Of a DNA stretch of 64,000 nucleotides, positions 35,600 through 48,000 are shown piece after piece (within the stretch, counting starts at the first letter, position 1; each line of letters starts with the position of its first letter). The stretch spans positions 1 through 64,000 of the forward strand of contig CAJNOP010000854.1 of the NCBI GenBank assembly GCA_905250075.1, read 5' to 3'. The position numbers and the translations under genes are program-made. The stretch comes from Rotaria sp. Silwood1. Lineage: Eukaryota; Rotifera; Eurotatoria; Philodinida; Philodinidae. Under the pieces are notes generated by a model, which did no database searches, was not told the DNA's origin, and was given only the letters and a program-made list of their open reading frames with translations.

Positions 35600-38500
35600 A
35601 TGGCCCATCTTGATTCAAGGTACTAGTCTTTAGTTTTTTTTGATTATTAATTCTATAGAATATTCGAATTTAGTACCTTGGCTAAATATAATTCGTTGGC
35701 TGATCCTCATTTACAATGTTATTTTAGTAATGAACGTATTCGATCTCATTTAAGACATGCTGGACTAGTATAAATTCAAGAAAAGATTTGTTTTTTTTTT
35801 GAGTATCTATAACAATAATAAAATAATTTAGATAAGTCGTCGTGGTGAAATTGTACCTGATAGTGAATATCGAGTAAAATTAGCTCGACGTGAACATAAA
35901 AAACATGTTCGACAAATGCTTGCTGAAAATATTGTTCATCGGTAAAGAAAATAAAAAAAAAATATTTTTACTAAAATTCTTGTTATTCTTATAATAATAT
36001 ATATAATATCAGAGCGATTGATATGGAACGAGCACGACAAGCTGAATTAAAACGTCAATTAGATATGGTATCAAAAGCGGCACTAGTACATAGTGTTAAA
36101 GTAAAAATGTTGATTTTTTAGTTTTCATCAACTTAGATGAAAAGGAAATTTTTTGTATAGGAATCAAGACGACGTGGTGGATATTCATCTGGAAATATGC
36201 CAAATTCTACTGATACAGGTTTATTATCAATGCATTCATCTTGGTCACAAAATCGACCTAAAAGTGCCAGTCATCATCGAGAACTTGAAACTGTAAACTC
36301 TCAACAAAAAAAAAGGAATTTTATTTTTATTTTAAAATGAAATATAGACGAATGAAGAATTTGATCGAATACCTCAACTTTCTCGTGTTCATTCAGCTCA
36401 TGTTAGTGGTGATCGTCGTAAAAAATATTCATCAAAAAGTCCTAATCGTCATCGTCAACAACATCTTAATCGATCAAAACCATCATTTGCTTCACGATCA
36501 TTACCATTAGTAAAATATTTCTACATTAACAATATAATTTTTACTTTTTTTTGTTTGTTTTCTAAAAAAAACTAGCATCGTTCTCGTATATTAACAAAAC
36601 CATTAGATTCTTCACTAACAATTCCTCCATGTCGAATAACAATGATTTATTATGGTCCACATACAAAACTTGAATATGATCATTCAATATTCGAACCAGT
36701 TGATGAAATTATTGTTATGCAACAACATTGTGGAGGAGAAAATTTAATTGTTTATAAAAATCATCTTAAAGCTGGAGGTACAATTTTCGCTTTTTTTTTT
36801 TTTTTTATTTAATATTTCTTATTTTATTAAAACAGATGAATTTACATTTAATTCACGTCGTCATTCCGATTATCCATTTGGTTTATCTTTATATATTCAA
36901 GGATTAATTGATAGTCGAATATCAACATGTTGTGAATATAAACATCGTCATGGTGTTCGATTAGGTGGAGAACGTGGTCATTTTGCTATTATATCAGTTG
37001 AAGGATCAAAACCTTGTATTAAGTATATTTTAAATAGAACAAAAGAAATAAATAATGCATATTGATTAATTTAAGATGTCGATTTGAAAAACAAACTCGA
37101 TTTAAACAATATGATGATTCATCAAAAGATTTAAATGAAACAGTTGATAAAAAGAAAAAACCAATAACAATTTCTATACCAACTTCAGATCAAATTAAAA
37201 CAAAACAAACACCTATTAAAATACCTGTTAGACATATTTCGAATACGAGTATGTTTTATATATATATAGATAAATTTAAATAATTAAATTTTATTTAGAT
37301 GATAATTATGCAGAAGATTTTGATGAATCTGATGATACAGAAACATCAAAAAATGATTCTTCATCAGAATCAAATGAAGATAAAATAAAAACTGGAGCAA
37401 CAACAACAGATGTAAGATTTCTTTCTTTTATATATATATATTAAAGTCAATCAAAATAATATTTTTATTCTTCAGTAATGACAATAGTCTAATGAATTAC
37501 ATGATACAATTAATATCTTTTTTCTTTTTGCAATCAAATTACATGTACTCAATTCTCTAAAATTTTGAGATATTCAAAGTCGATTAAAAAATTTTTCTGA
37601 TTTACTTCAAATAGATCATTTCAATTTTGATCAAAGTGATTAGCATTAATTCAATTAGAATTAATTAATAGATTTCATTTTTTATTTTTTGGATTTATCA
37701 TTGAAATTTGTCCACAAAAGGTTTCATAGAAATTTGAGAAGTTCAAAGAAGAGAATATATATATGTGGCTCATGAGAGAAACGTTCGAAGTAATTCAACA
37801 ATTCGCAACTTATATTTGAGACATAACGAAATATATTATAGACTAGAATGATCTCGAAAGGATTCAATTTCGTTGATTTTTTCTGTAATATAAGAACAGT
37901 TTTACTAGATTTTTAAATTTTGACTTGAAACAAGTCTTAGCGAAAATAATTAATCGTACAAGTATCAAGCCATTTAATCTGTCCGTATCTTAAAATAAAA
38001 ACTATGAAAATATCTGAAACTTTAATTATGCTTGTTAAGTTTTTTCTTTTAGGCGAAGTTTCAAGTCGAAATTCTAAAATAAATTTTTCTGATGTTTTTA
38101 CGGTGAGTCTACAATACCGTAAAAATACAATATATCGGCAGCAATAATCTATGAACACGTACTCTTTTCGAAATATTTATAATCACTTAGAATCTACATA
38201 ATGTCTATTTTTCTTTTTGACTCAAAAGTAATTAATCGATTGAAAGACTGTCGTCATCAATCTTTTCAGGATTATTCTAGTCTAGAAATCTGTTCTATAT
38301 ATCCTACATATGATCTAAACAGTAATAAAACATTTTGAATGGTTTCATCTTCAGTTATTTGAATACATTATACATAGTTCTCTCGAGAAATAATCTCAAA
38401 TCTACAAGTAAATATGTTATCGAATTGGTAAATTATATGGCAGTAATCATCAATATCTTAATCAATATTCGTCAAGATAGACAATAGAAGTACTCAATTA

Positions 38501-41028
38501 TAAAAAGTATTAGCTTTAAGGTATGCAGCATTAGTATTCATCAATATCGCTATTGCATTCCTATTTCACATCATGATCAAACATAGAATTTAATCTGATT
38601 TCTGCTTATTTATTAATATGAAATAAGAAAATAAATTTCTATGATTCTATGTGTTAAAAATTTTCTTAGATTCGTCCAACAGTAGCTCCATTAAAAAGTC
38701 CAACAGAAACTAGTTCAACATCACGAGAAGAATCTTCAACAAAAACATGGCAAATAATATTTCATACATCAAATAATTCAAATAGCAGTTTTCAATTACC
38801 AAAAAATTCGTCTGTTAATGTATTTTTGAAATTCTCATATATATCTGATAATGGAAAAGATGAAACTGAACAATATGAAATTAAAATGAAAGATTTTCCT
38901 CAATATTTTAAATCAGGTCGACAAGATTCATTTCGAACTAAATTTCGAAATATTGGTAAACCAAAACAAATTCGATTAATACTTGAACTAAGAGGACATG
39001 ATGATGATGATGATGATGATGATATTAAATGGCAACTTGATTATGTAAAAATGAAAAAAATAATAATAAACAATATTATTTTCTTCTGTATATTTAGATC
39101 GAACTTATTGATCCAAAAATTCAATTACATTATAAATTTCCTTGTAATCAATGGATTCGTCCATTTCAAGAAAAAATTCTTAATCTTTTTGAATCATCTG
39201 AAAATAATATTAATCGTCGAACTTCAACAAGTACAACTAGTTCAAAATCTTCATCTTCATCTTTAATTCATAAAAAATCTTCACCACAACCAACAACAAA
39301 TATACAACAAGCAAAAACTTCTTCTCGTTCATCATCATCATCATTATCATCATCATATGAATTTCCAAAACGATATGAACAAATTCAAAAATCAACTATA
39401 AATCAAACACGTCGAATTTCAACAGATACTGAATCAACTAATGAAAAAACTAAAGTTCATTATCGTATTAATATTTATCCATCAAAAGATGATGATGGAG
39501 AATTTCTTCCTTCAATGGATAGTCAAATTTTTATACGTTTAAATAATCAAAAGAAAAAATCATTTCTAATAGAAAACGATACAAAAGATTGTCCGGCTTT
39601 TGAACCAGGTGAAAATCAATCATTTGATATTGATTTAATACAAAATGAAAATGAACAACCAACTCATTTAAATATTGGATATTATAATCCAAATATTACT
39701 GCTGGAAAATGGAAACTTGATAAGGTTTTCGATAGTTTAATCTTTCGTTTTTTTTTTTTAAATATAAATTAAATTTTTCTTTTAGATTGTTTTAACTAAT
39801 ACAGAAACAGGTCAAGAAACAATTTTTCCTTGCAAAGACTTACTTATTAGAGATGATCTTTATTTACGAGCGGAACAAATTTTTCAAGCTCAGTCAAAAC
39901 AATCCGATAATGATGATGATGAACAAAGTAGGTTCTATCAAAGGTTTCGATTAATCAAAGTCAAAAAAAAAGAAATCTTTTCTTTAAACATAACTAGCAT
40001 TAATCGATGAATAACAATGATTTATGTATTAGTATTCATGTAGATCAATCACCTCATCTGATTTTATCTAAAAAAAAGAAAATAGTTCAATATGATGAAA
40101 TTTTACCGAACTAACAATAAATATTCGATTTTTTTATGAGATTAATATATTGTAGTCGAGTTTTTCCCTTAACGAAATAATAGAATATGTGTTAGAATTA
40201 AAAATTATGAGTCGATATTTTTTATAAAATTTTTTCTTGAAAATTCTGCTAAATTTTTTAAATTTCTAGTTAATTCGATCAAGAGTTTCATCTATCATTT
40301 CTATAATTCTTATCTAAGCCATCAAACCTACTACTTAGGAAAAATTTTATTTCCAAAACGAACGAAATTTGTTACTTCAATGAGAAAACTTAAAATTTCG
40401 ATGCAATTTTGATTATAATATTTCGTCAAAATATAAATATTTTTAAGGTACACCTCGTAATAACAACATAGACAAAGATGAATCACCACGATCTGAAAGT
40501 GACGAAAGTATACAACAAAAACAAGTTCCATTGACAACATATAATAAAAGTCAATCTTCATCATCTGAATCACTTCCACTAGTGACAACAATAACTAAAA
40601 ATGATGAAAAATCTTCATCAATACATTCATCTCAAAGTCAAAATGATGATAAAGATGAAGATGAAGAGGATGATGAAGATAATGAATATAATAGAATGTT
40701 TAAAAAACAAAATTCTAATAATGAATCTGAATTTGACACATCACCATCTCGACCAAAAACTCGACGTGGTCTTCAAAACACTTCTGAAAAAGATACTAAA
40801 CAAAATGGTGCAAGTAATGATTTACAAAAAAATACTGATATATGGAGACCATCAAGTGAACTTGATCAAAAAGAACCAGTTGATCCTCTTATTGGTTTAG
40901 ATGATCTTCAAGATCAAACATCAAGATCAAATGATCAAAAAAATCAAAATCTTTCTTCATTGATAACTAATAATCATACAGAGAATAAATCTACAAATCG
41001 ACATTCTTCAACTAGTGATGATGATTAA
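35600..41028 (+). CDS. ERICH3: ERICH3-like protein (DUF4590) with two PLAT-like domains
   Basis: Fourteen exons encode 1006 aa: 35600-35619, 35659-35767, 35832-35941, 36013-36100, 36161-36292, 36348-36509, 36576-36777, 36836-37022, 37076-37248, 37299-37411, 38670-39044, 39098-39724, 39786-39927, 40448-41028. The N-terminus (AKYNSLADPHLQCYF, IRSHLRHAGLISRRG, then EHKKHVRQMLAENIVHRAIDMER) matches ERICH3. DUF4590 follows at about residues 225-345 (ITMIYYGPH, QQHCGGENLIVYK, CCEYKHRHGVRLGGERGHF). Downstream, about residues 455-560 and 665-790, are two PLAT/LH2-like beta domains (YFKSGRQDSFRTKF...IKWQLDYIEL; RINIYPSKDD...AGKWKLDKIVLTN). The tail is acidic and Ser-rich (DEDEEDDEDNEYN). Vertebrate ERICH3 is associated with cilia and vesicle traffic. 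A (GAT)n run at about 38998-39024 encodes Asp8. The 1.26-kb intron 10 separates the ERICH3 and PLAT parts, which would fit a domain join. Confidence 0.88.
40044..40114 (+). other. Possible alternative terminal exon of ERICH3-like
   Basis: It lies in the last intron, after an acceptor CATGTAG. These 71 nt fit the phase left by exon 13 and encode a basic tail (NQSPHLILSKKKKIVQYDE...) ending in TAA. It would replace the acidic, Ser-rich C-terminus. Only transcripts could confirm it. Confidence 0.3.
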
Positions 41029-41860
41029 TATTAAGACAATTTATTTTTCTGTTTTATAATATTCACATTCATTTTATTTTAACATATACACAGTGAATAT
41101 GCTTTTCTTTCTTTCTTTCTTTCTTGTTTGATACTCGTATTTGTTTGCTTTTCTTCTTCTTCTTCTTCTTGTTTATCTGACAAATAAATTAATTTCAAAA
41201 AGCTAAAATTAAGCAAGACTATAATCAACTATGTATATATATGAAATTAATGAAAAGTCATTGCAATTGATCAAATAACATCTAATAATGTTTGTTGTTG
41301 AGAAATTAATTTGACACATGTTTTTTTATCAATTAATGTTAACGCCAAGTCTTTTTTCCCTTTCCATTTTATTCTAATTGTTAATATTACAATCGAGTCA
41401 GGCGACATACTCTTCCATGGCTTCGTTATTTCTTGTTCCAATATTCAAATTATGCCACGTTTTCTGGGGTATTACGCTTCGTCTATTCACCAATTAATTG
41501 AGTTTGATAATGAAACTTTTTATACTAATGCTAAAGAAGGGTTACTCTACTCAGATTAAATTATTACTGTTGCCGCCAAAGTAAATTATTTAAAATATGT
41601 CTTGCCTTTGACGAGCGTGAATTGAGAAAGTTGACTTCTCAGGTATTGACAGTTTTGATTTTTAAGAATCTTGTTGCTCATTGTTGACCGTATTTAAATA
41701 TCAACAGAATTAACTGGTACAAGAAATTTATTAATACGCCAACTTGAACAAAAAATCGACAATTGTATACAAAATTCTATAAGTTCCTCTTACTTTTGAT
41801 TTTAATATCAGATGAAAGCAATAAATTGTAGAAAATAATGCGTATTTATATAGATTTAAA
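41029..41860. other. ERICH3 3' region and boundary of the accessory segment
   Basis: It has (TTTC)n at 41106-41126 and (TTC)n at 41152-41169, and AATAAA at 41184-41189 for ERICH3. From about 41311 a coding-like stretch on the plus strand (HGFVISCSNIQIMPRFLGYY, then HQLIEFDNETFY) runs to 41559. It is followed in other frames by more coding-like sequence to 41640. Codons are less AT-biased than in the core genes. It is probably a decayed gene fragment; the family is not recognised. Confidence 0.35.
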
Positions 41861-41947
41861 GGGTGTGGGTGTGAGTGGGTGTGGGTGGGTATAATTGAGT
41901 GTGGGTGAAGATGTGAATGGGTATGGTTGAGTGTAGGAGGTGTGGGG
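41861..41947 (+). repeat. Telomere-like G-rich array (left arm of a foldback)
   Basis: Degenerate GTGTGGGTG and GTGAGTGGGTG units occupy 87 bp. The last 8 bases, GTGTGGGG (41940-41947), form the left target duplication of the hAT element that follows. The unit resembles TGTGGG, the telomeric repeat described for Adineta. The matching C-rich arm is at 42964-43070. Confidence 0.75.
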
Positions 41948-42938
41948 TAGAGATCAGCGGGGTCAAACTTTTTAGCCCCGAAACCCGAAAATATTTTTTA
42001 TTTCTCTCCGGTCCCGACCCCGAAAAGCCCCGATTTTTTTTTCTCGTGAATAAGTGCCATCTAACATGCATGACATTGTGTTGTGTCACGTATTTCAATT
42101 GCGTATTTGAAATAGAGAGGATCAGGTCAATATCAGTTTATGGATTTGAAAGAAACAGAAGCAGAAAAGAACGCAAAATAGATGAAATTAAACGAAACAA
42201 GAGTAACTGACTCTTTCAAGAGAAGACATGCATATATATGTATGAATTTGTATAACTATATCTCATAATGACTCATACGACGAAGAGAAAGAACACAAAG
42301 AGAACAAAACAAATTTAACAATAGAAATATTGTCACTATATGATACGTTGACAAAGAAATGTAGACAAATTTTGATTGGTACCCAGTCTAAGACAATAAA
42401 CTGAGAAAAAAAAGTATCCTTTTCTCTCCTTTTCCTTCGTTTGTATGTAAAATGAAAAGATGAGTTCCAAGTTGTTAACACGAAAAGAGCTCGAAGAGCT
42501 CATAAAGAATCGAGATGATTCTGTTAAATATGTTCAAAAGAAAAAGAATGCTCATTCATCTGATCTATGGAATCATGTTCATCAAGTGTTCATTAATGAT
42601 ATCCAACAACGATTTGTGTCATGTAATATTTGTAAATGTTTACTTGCTTATTAGATGGGTTCTCCCGTAACTTTTCTTTAATGTGTTTCTCTTGTTAAAA
42701 GCTTTTCTTTTTTTTTCTTAGTGAAACTTTGAATTCTGATGATCAGATACTTTTGTTTTTCTTTGCTTGTTTGCTTACTCTTTAATTAACTATGAAAATA
42801 AATAAGTTTGTATTACAGAAAACGAAAAATATTTTTCGGGGAATATCCTAAATTTTGGGATCCCCGACCCCGACCCCGCCCCGACTCCGGCGGGGTCGGG
42901 GTCGGGGACCGGGCTCAGGGTGTCCCCGCTGGTCTCTA
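41948..42938 (+). mobile_element. hAT deletion derivative, 991 bp, with BED-finger ORF
   Basis: The terminal inverted repeats are TAGAGATCAGCGGGG at the left and the reverse complement of CCCCGCTGGTCTCTA at the right, 14 of 15 matching. The element is flanked by a perfect 8-bp duplication GTGTGGGG (41940-41947 and 42939-42946). TAGAG ends and 8-bp duplications are typical of the hAT-Ac group. Subterminal regions at both ends are rich in CCCCGA/GGGGTC motifs, as expected of transposase-binding repeats. Coding capacity is limited to the 64-codon BED-finger ORF at 42460. The catalytic RNase-H-like domain and dimerisation domain are absent, so it cannot move without help. The insertion landed in a telomere-like repeat. 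Confidence 0.85.
42460..42654 (+). CDS. Truncated BED-type zinc finger of a hAT transposase
   Basis: The ORF has 64 codons, starting MSSKLLTRKELEELIKNR. The segment SSDLWNHVHQVF, then VSCNICKCLLAY, matches the first half of a BED finger: the aromatic W-F part, then CX2C. The reading stops (TAG at 42652) right after the Cys pair, where the GT-L-H-H half should follow. A coding-like GSPVTF continues after the stop. BED fingers bind transposon ends. With the His pair missing, the peptide is unlikely to fold as a complete finger. It lies centrally inside the 991-bp element, in the orientation expected of the parental transposase. Confidence 0.65.
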   Translation: MSSKLLTRKELEELIKNRDDSVKYVQKKKNAHSSDLWNHVHQVFINDIQQRFVSCNICKCLLAY

Positions 42939-43070
42939 GTGTGGGGTGTGTGTGAATAGTTGCCTACACCCACACCCCGCACCCACCTACACCCCACATT
43001 CACGCCCACGCCCACCCACATCCCACACCCACCCACACCCCACATCCACACCTCACACGCACCTACACCC
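42939..43070 (-). repeat. Telomere-like C-rich array (right arm of a foldback)
   Basis: It begins with the second copy of the hAT target duplication (GTGTGGGG) and a short G-rich remnant. From 42964 it is CCCACACC/CCCACC units, the reverse complement of the left array at 41861. Without the hAT element the two arms would be about 20 bp apart and form a large imperfect hairpin. Confidence 0.75.
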
Positions 43071-43418
43071 TAAAGTTAATGATGTTTTCATATACATACA
43101 AATTAATTATTTTTCTTGTTTGTTTGTTTTTGTTGTAACATCACGTATTATTGTCTTGTTATCTGGTTGAAAATGATCGGTAAAAATGATCGAAGATTTC
43201 CATATTGAAACTAAAATAAATTAAAACATCTGTTATTTACTATTAAACTACATAATGTTTTGTTTATTAGATATTGATATAAATCTCACGATTAGAGAAA
43301 AACTTTTCTTTAAGGTTTATCTATACGAAGATGACATCACTGAAAAAATTCGAAAATGCTTTTAGAAGTTCGTTCTGTTTCTCTTTTTATAACTGTAATA
43401 AGCATTTGAAAGCGGTAA

Positions 43419-43520
43419 GAGTGTGGGTGTGGGTGTGGGTGTGGATGTGAGTGTGGGATTTGTCTTTCATCTTTTCCAAACACAACAATCACACTCACCC
43501 ACACACTATACCCACACCCT
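43419..43520. repeat. Second telomere-like foldback
   Basis: The G-rich arm GTGTGGGTGTGGGTGTGGG (about 43421-43457) is followed by a 32-base spacer. The C-rich arm CACACTCACCCACACAC, then CCCACACCC, ends near 43520. The arms are imperfect reverse complements. The orientation (G arm first on the plus strand) is the same as at 41.9-43.1 kb. Confidence 0.65.
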
Positions 43521-43679
43521 CATCGAACAGATCGAATTATTACATCTCAAATTCAAAGCCAAAAAGAATTTATTACCATTTTGCAGAAAAGGAACAGTAA
43601 CGTGATCAAAAACAGTCAAAACAAAAATTTGATTCATTAGTTCAGTTCTCAATCGAACCATCCTTGAAACAAATGTTCA

Positions 43680-45036
43680 CTATTTATTTTGAACCTTATT
43701 TTGTTTTAATAAACTCTTCAGACGAGCTTTTAGTTCGTCTCCCATTTGAACACCCCAGAGAGAAAGTTCGGTGAGTGTCTATGTAAAAAAGTATCTATGG
43801 TCGCATCACGTATATGAAGAGACAATAAGACTCACCGTGTTGTTTTGTAAAGCATCAATCAGATGTTGTGCTCCGACAGTTCCGATTCGATTGCTTCCGA
43901 GATTTATTCTGATAAGTGTCTGTTTGAAAAAAGTGCAAGTGAGTATATGAAAGACATGAAGAGAGAATGAGAGTCACCGTATTCTCTCGTAAAGCATCAG
44001 CCACATGTTGCGATCCTTTGTCTCCGATTTGATTGTTCCAGAGACTTAGAGTAGTGAGTGTCTATGTGAAAAAGTGGATAAGATTAAATGAGATAGACGA
44101 AGAGAGAGTAAGAATCACTGTGTTCTTTCGTAAAGCATCAGCCAGATGTTGTGCTCCTTCGTCTTTGATTCTGTTGTCGGGGAGACATAGTTCGGTGAGT
44201 GTCTGTGTGACCAAAAGGATATGGTCAAATGACATAATGAGAGAAAAATGCAGGTAACCGTATTCCTTCGTAAAGCATCAGCCAGATGTTGTGCTCCGTC
44301 GTCTCCGATGTGATTGCATCTGAGATCTAGTGTGGTGAGTGTCTGTGTGAAAAAGAGAATTTTGTTAAATCATATAGATGAAAGGAAAATGAAGGTCACC
44401 ATATTGTTTTTTAAAGCATTAGCGAGATATTGTGCTCCTTCATCTTCTATTCGATTGTATGCGAGTAGTAGTGTGGTAAGTGCCTGTATGAAAAAATGGA
44501 GATAAGTAGATGAAGAGAGAATGACAGTCACCGTTTTATTTTGTAAAACATCAGCCAGATGTTGCGCTCCAACAACTTCGATTTTATTGCCGGAGAGACA
44601 TAGCTCGGTAAGTGTCTGTACACGAAAGTAGAGCTGGATGTATGAGATAGATGAAAAGAGAATGCATGTCACCGTGTTGCTTTGTAAAGCATCAGCCAAA
44701 TGTTGTCCTCCGACAGCTCCAATTTGATTGTATAGAAGATTTAGTTTGGTGAGTGTCTGCTTGAAAAAGTGAACATGATTAAATGAATATAGATGAGAAA
44801 ATGGAGATCACCGTGTTCTTTCGTAAAGCATCAGCTAGATATTGTGCTCCTTTATCTTTGATTTGATTGTGACAGAGAGATAATAAAGTGAATGTCTGCG
44901 TGAAAAAGTGAATACGATTAAATGATATAGATGAAGAGAGAATGAAAGTCACCATGTTGTTTCGTAAAGCATCAGCCAGATGTTGTGCTTCGACATCTCC
45001 GATGTTTTTTTCGAAGAGAAATAGTTTGGTGGGCGT
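43680..45036 (-). CDS. 5'-truncated LRR protein, one 28-residue repeat per exon
   Basis: Nine exons of exactly 84 nt encode one RI/NLRC3-type leucine-rich repeat each (consensus TLTxLxLxxNxIGDxGAQHL, then ADALRxNT): 45036-44953, 44895-44812, 44756-44673, 44615-44532, 44483-44400, 44342-44259, 44202-44119, 44061-43978, 43919-43836. A terminal exon at 43778-43680 has a half repeat, a basic tail (KARLKSLLKQNKVQNK) and the stop. All introns are phase 0, 52-58 bp, and similar to one another, so exon and intron were duplicated as a unit. These repeats form a ribonuclease-inhibitor-like horseshoe for protein binding. No start, signal, NACHT or other N-terminal domain is visible above 45036, where a stop-bounded remnant ends the homology. 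It may be a fragment or a pseudogene. All ten exons keep open frames. Confidence 0.82.
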
Positions 45037-48000
45037 CTGTATAGAAGTAAAGAGGTAAGTATATAGGATAGATGAAGAGACAATAATGTTAACCGTCGCA
45101 TGTTCTAAGCAAAACTAGAATATGAAAGATTTTTTTCGTTTTTTTGTCTTTGGATACAACAAAAAAGTGCAGAATGTTGTACTGTCTAGATAATCTCTTA
45201 TGTGGTTGGGTATTAAATTATAAAGAGAACGTAAAAAAATTGAAAGAAAATGGTTTCCATTGTAAAAAGAGGATAAGAAAGTGGTCATTTATGGATGGAT
45301 AGGTAGGCGAGATGAGAAAATTTAAAAAGGTTACATATACTGGGATATTGGAGAAAGATCATTGTTCACGTATCGACTAATTTAAGGATACTAGTTTATT
45401 TTTCCATGCGTTGCGCTAGATGTTGTTTTTTGTATCGTAGGAATTATATTGTCGTTCTGTGACATACTCGAAAGTGTCTATGAAAAGTGTCTCATAATAA
45501 TGAAAGTTGAATTGAGTTTGTCATGTTTTCTAGTAAGGTAGATCTGATTATGGGATAGAGGAGTAATTTATAATCTATCGAATAGTTCGTCTGTACAATT
45601 AGAAATATAAAATTCCTATAAGTAGCAGTGGATTAGTCCACTAAAAGAAGTTCTCATAGGTAAATGAATCACTAAACATCAATGAAGGATATCAATTCGT
45701 CGTGAAAACAGACATTTCTTAAGAGTTGAACAATTACAACAGAATTTTGACTGTTTCATCATTAATAGTACAAGATAAACAACATCAACAAAGTCTAAAG
45801 TACTCTTGTTTATTTTGTAATTCTAGTGAAGAGTATTAAAGTATTGGTAGATTTATAGCAGAATTTTGTTGGTATTAACAGAATATAAGCTTTCAATAAG
45901 TATAATACCTAGGCAAATGAAAAATTAAGAAATAGTCATTAAGATGCATTATTTTTCATTACGTGACTGTTAAAATCTATCTCGATTTGTATAGACACCG
46001 TTTTGATCATTTTAAGAGTCTCTACGGCTATATTCTTCCAAGCTTTATGATGACTTAAACATGTTTAGAGTTTCCAAATATTATAAATTTATTATTCATT
46101 GCTTAAGGATGAGGGAGAGGATGTGAATTGAGATAAGATCAACACCCGTACTCACACTCAGCATTTTGGAAAAATATGTTTATATATATTCAACAGAAAT
46201 CTTATGATTATAACTGTGAGCATTTCTTCATTTTGATTTTCATTGAAAACTCGATCGTCTCTCAGAAAGTGATTCTGTGAGTATTCAACGAATTCGAATT
46301 GAACAATAATATTTAATTATCTTTTTAATGTACTTAAATTGAAATAAGATTAAAATTTTCATTTGAATTTGATATTTCTAACTATTTCAACAAAAGAAAA
46401 CGATAGATTAGTAAATTTTGCTGTAAACGTATTCTTCAATGTTTCAATTTACAGTTTTAATGGCAATACTTGAAGCTGTCGTTTGAAATTAAAGAAGATT
46501 CAAAGTGTGTCAAAATCCTAGAAGGTTATGATCAGTGCATTAGTCCTTACTATGTTTTGAGATCTCGAGTCTTTGCTGAAAGAAGAACAATAATTCTCTC
46601 ATAATTGTTGAGTTATTAAATGAAAACAAAATACTATTTTCTATGCAGGCTTTTTAGGTATTTTATATATGATTCAGTAGAATTCAATAAGTTCTAGAAG
46701 TATATGAATATCAACAAAGAATTTCGATCTCATTGCAACATAAAACTAGGGAAAATTATAAAGGCTAATGAAAATCTAGCACATCTCGAGTTATAGAGAG
46801 TATATTTAACTTACAATTGTTAGAATGAACTAAATACTTTGACTGTTCATAAAGATCACAGAGGCTCTTCAAATATCGATTGATAAAAGCTCTTCTTGAA
46901 GAACAGAATTTTAGATTACACGACTGTTAAATATTCCTTTTTTTGATTTTGCAACAAGATAGTTCATTAGAACGATGTTTTCACTTGATTCAATAACCTA
47001 CTAATAAGCTCATGCACTGTACAACAGTTTGATATTATATCGAGCTAGTTTTTACCGAAAATAGAAGATTTTAAAAAAAAAGTTTCCGTAAAAAGACCAA
47101 CATACCTCAGAATGATTGTGAATGGTTGAAAAAGCATTTTTAAAGCTTTTCTTATTTGTCTAAAAAATCTTAAAAGGTTCGAGTTTCGTTACAAAAATCG
47201 AAACCTTTCTAGGTTTCGTAATATGCTCAAAAACCTTTTCAGGTTTCGCAACATGATGAAAAACTACTTTAGGTTTTGTAGCAATCCAAGTGGTTTAGTA
47301 TCGTACCATTTTTTTTACAGTGGGATAAAGATTATTTTTGAACACACAGGACACTTTTAAATGAACTGAATTAGATGCCTTACAAAACATGAGATTCATT
47401 GTTTGTTGATATTTGTATTCTGTCTGATTTACTTCGAAAATAAATAAGTAGTCATATATTCTTCATGAAATATATTATAACTTTGTTGAGAAAATTCAAA
47501 ATCTAATATCATTTGCGAAGTGCTAAAAAAACAAAGTTGGCTGTCAAAATTGTAAATGTCGATAATAATGTTAAATATCTATAATTCAGCTCGGTTTAGA
47601 GTATCTGTTTAAACCTAATAACGCTTTGACCACTGTATATCTGAGTAGTCCAACAATTTACATATTGAGGTCTAGTTCTGCCTAGAGAATATTTAGATAG
47701 CATTTTCAACCGTCATAGACAGGTTAACTTATTCACTGCAAGTACTAAACGTTAATCCTGCTCTGTATGATACAAGATACACTAGATTTTTATTAGTCTT
47801 TTCGATTTTTTCAAGTTCCATCTTTAAAATGAAATGATAGCTTTCTGTTTTGATATTTGCACTCTCATACATATTGTTGAACTCCATCGATTCGATTAAT
47901 AAATATCTAGGAAACGCCAATAGAAATGGCTATTTCGTTCGAATCTGACAAATATGCTGATATAATTGATAGAGTTCTGCACAAATAAATTTTTCTGTGT

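Noticed and set aside
41856..42210. Frames on both strands across the left hAT end and G-rich array
   Set aside because: They run through terminal inverted repeats and simple repeats and have no domain.
41861..43070. A true chromosome end
   Set aside because: Arrays are short, degenerate, face each other, and are followed by more than 20 kb of sequence; interstitial foldback is the better reading.
42848..43170. Gly/Val- and Pro/His-rich frames over the C-rich array
   Set aside because: Translations of telomere-like simple repeat.
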